From assembly GCA_964429575.1 (NCBI GenBank), contig CAYSCX010000082.1, positions 1 to 6,396 of the forward strand: DNA of 6,396 bases, read 5' to 3'. This stretch comes from CAYSCX01 sp964429575 (GTDB lineage Bacteria; Desulfobacterota; Binatia; Binatales; Binataceae). This document shows positions 6,201-6,396 of the stretch, in pieces (positions within the stretch are counted from its first letter, which is position 1; every line of letters begins with the position of its first letter). A program made the position numbers and the translations under genes. The notes under the pieces were generated by a model, which searched no databases, was not told the DNA's origin, and was given only the letters and a program-made list of their open reading frames with translations.

Positions 6201-6396
6201 CCAAGCGCGTCGTCGCGCCGGCCGCTCGGCGTGGCCGTGCTCGGCGGTCTTCTCTTCTCGCAGTTCCTGACGCTCTACATCACGCCAGTGTTCTACACCT
6301 ACATGGAAGCGTTCGAGGACTGGTTCAAGTCGCGGCGCGCATCGCGGCGCGCCGCAGTTGCGGCGGACCCGGGCGGCCAGCCGGCCGTCGAACCAC
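3270..6396 (+). CDS. RND multidrug efflux transporter, MdtB/MdtC-like (HAE1 family; stop codon outside window)
   Basis: This is an inner-membrane proton-driven drug exporter, open for 1042 codons to the window edge. Family members are about 1020-1050 residues and the sequence is already past the last helix (ending near 1011), so only a short cytoplasmic tail is missing. The N-terminus MNFCEFFIRRPVSTTL is the classic RND start, and the best likeness is to MdtB/MdtC/MuxB. Predicted helices are TM1 near 10-30, TM2-6 from about 336 to 500, TM7 near 530-548 and TM8-12 from about 855 to 1010. Two large periplasmic porter/docking loops lie between. Proton-relay residues are present: D401-D402 in VGFVVDDAIVMLEN (TM4) and K923-N924 in LVKKNAIMMIDF (TM10). 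The ATG overlaps the adaptor stop (ATGA) with no Shine-Dalgarno of its own. The substrate cannot be deduced. A paired second RND gene or a TolC-type gene may follow outside the window. Confidence 0.95.
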   Translation, partial: MNFCEFFIRRPVSTTLVSLAIVLFGAMAFWYLPVNDLPNVDFPTITVSAQLPGASPETMASSVATPLEKQFTTIAGIKSMTSTSLQGFTDITLQFDLSRSIDAAAQDVQAAISAAQSHLPPDLPNPPSYRKVNPADQPVLYLSLSSATMPLSKVDEYAENYLAQHISMVSGVAQVQVYGSQRYAVRVQVDPKKLAALGIGLDEVADAVRRGNVNLPTGTLYGERQAFTVEAKGQLTQASAYLPLVITYRSGAPVRIADVGRAIDSVENNKIGGWTKGKPSVVLAIQRQPGTNTVEIVDRVRALLPMLRADLPGGLQLGVLMDRSRTIRASVEDVEFTLLLTVVLVVMVIFLFIRNLSATVIPSLALPLSIIGAFGVMWTLNFSLNQMSLMAITLAVGFVVDDAIVMLENITRHMEMGKSRMQAAVEGAGEVGFTIVSMTISLAAVFIPVLFMGGILGRLLTEFAVTIGAAILVSGFVSLTLTPMLSSRFMNPPRSQRHGSLYALSERVFDRTRGLYQQSLAFAMERRRATMMLSGALLLATAWLFYSIPKGFLPSEDIDQLMVFVEAAQGTSFEQMKRYKDALEPVIANDPNVRTYSAYVGAGGPSRAGNSARFFIHLKPRRERDLSADEIIAVWRPRLNQVPGVLVYLQNPPPIRIGAQFTRSMYQMTLQSPDTEQLYKYAGLLERGMREIPDLRGVNSDIELSNPQVTVDILRDKAHTLGLSVQAIEDALYYAYGSRQISTIYAAHDQYRVLLEVEPRYQSDPTTLSLLYVRSQSGKLIPLDTVARLERTTGPLSINHSGQLPSATISFDLAPGVSLGPALDKVKALAANTLPSTITARFGGTAQAFEDSVTGLGVLLLMTILVIYLVLGILYESFIHPITILSGLPAAGFGALLTLWVFGFDLDLFAFVGVIMLVGLVKKNAIMMIDFALDAQRTEGKSPAEAIFEGALIRFRPIMMTTMAALMGVLPIAIGVGPSASSRRPLGVAVLGGLLFSQFLTLYITPVFYTYMEAFEDWFKSRRASRRAAVAADPGGQPAVEP
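6330..6353 (+). repeat. 12-bp tandem duplication in the transporter tail
   Basis: tcgcggcgcgca at 6330-6341 is followed at once by tcgcggcgcgcc at 6342-6353, matching at 11 of 12 positions. It encodes S-R-R-A twice (residues 1021-1028), adding positive charge to the cytoplasmic tail just after the last membrane helix. It is in frame and does not disturb the gene. Confidence 0.6.

Overview
The window is about 6.4 kb of GC-rich, densely coding DNA, with every supported gene on the + strand. The RND efflux pump shows a Gram-negative cell. A probable selenoprotein with an in-frame UGA implies a selenocysteine-inserting bacterium. A high-GC uncultivated lineage such as Binatota or a deltaproteobacterial relative would fit, but that is a guess from style, not from a marker gene.

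Layout: (1) 1-639 is the C-terminal part of an Amidohydro_2-type metal-dependent hydrolase whose start lies outside the window. (2) 640-865 is non-coding and mostly filled by a 162-bp MITE/REP-like element (688-849). It has 19/22 terminal inverted repeats and contains further copies of the same motif as hairpins. (3) 866-1303 encodes a four-helix membrane protein with an unusual row of histidines. (4) 19 bp later, 1323-1907 encodes a carboxymuconolactone decarboxylase/AhpD-like protein interrupted by one in-frame TGA at 1560-1562. The TGA falls exactly where the second Cys of the family's CxxC redox motif belongs (C-P-F-UGA-I-D-I-G), the reading frame continues intact for 114 more codons, and a small hairpin with a GUU loop follows at the right distance for a bacterial SECIS. 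An ordinary annotation pipeline would split it into a short orphan and a fragment. (5) 1908-2127 is non-coding, with a weak promoter candidate and a strong GC hairpin. (6) 2128-3273 (periplasmic adaptor) and 3270 to the window end (MdtB/MdtC-like RND transporter) overlap by ATGA and form a translationally coupled efflux operon. The transporter lacks only its last few codons. No TolC-type outer-membrane gene is visible, but one could follow.

The main discovery candidate is the membrane protein plus selenoprotein pair (866-1907), which looks like a small redox operon placed next to a repeat element. The efflux operon is ordinary.
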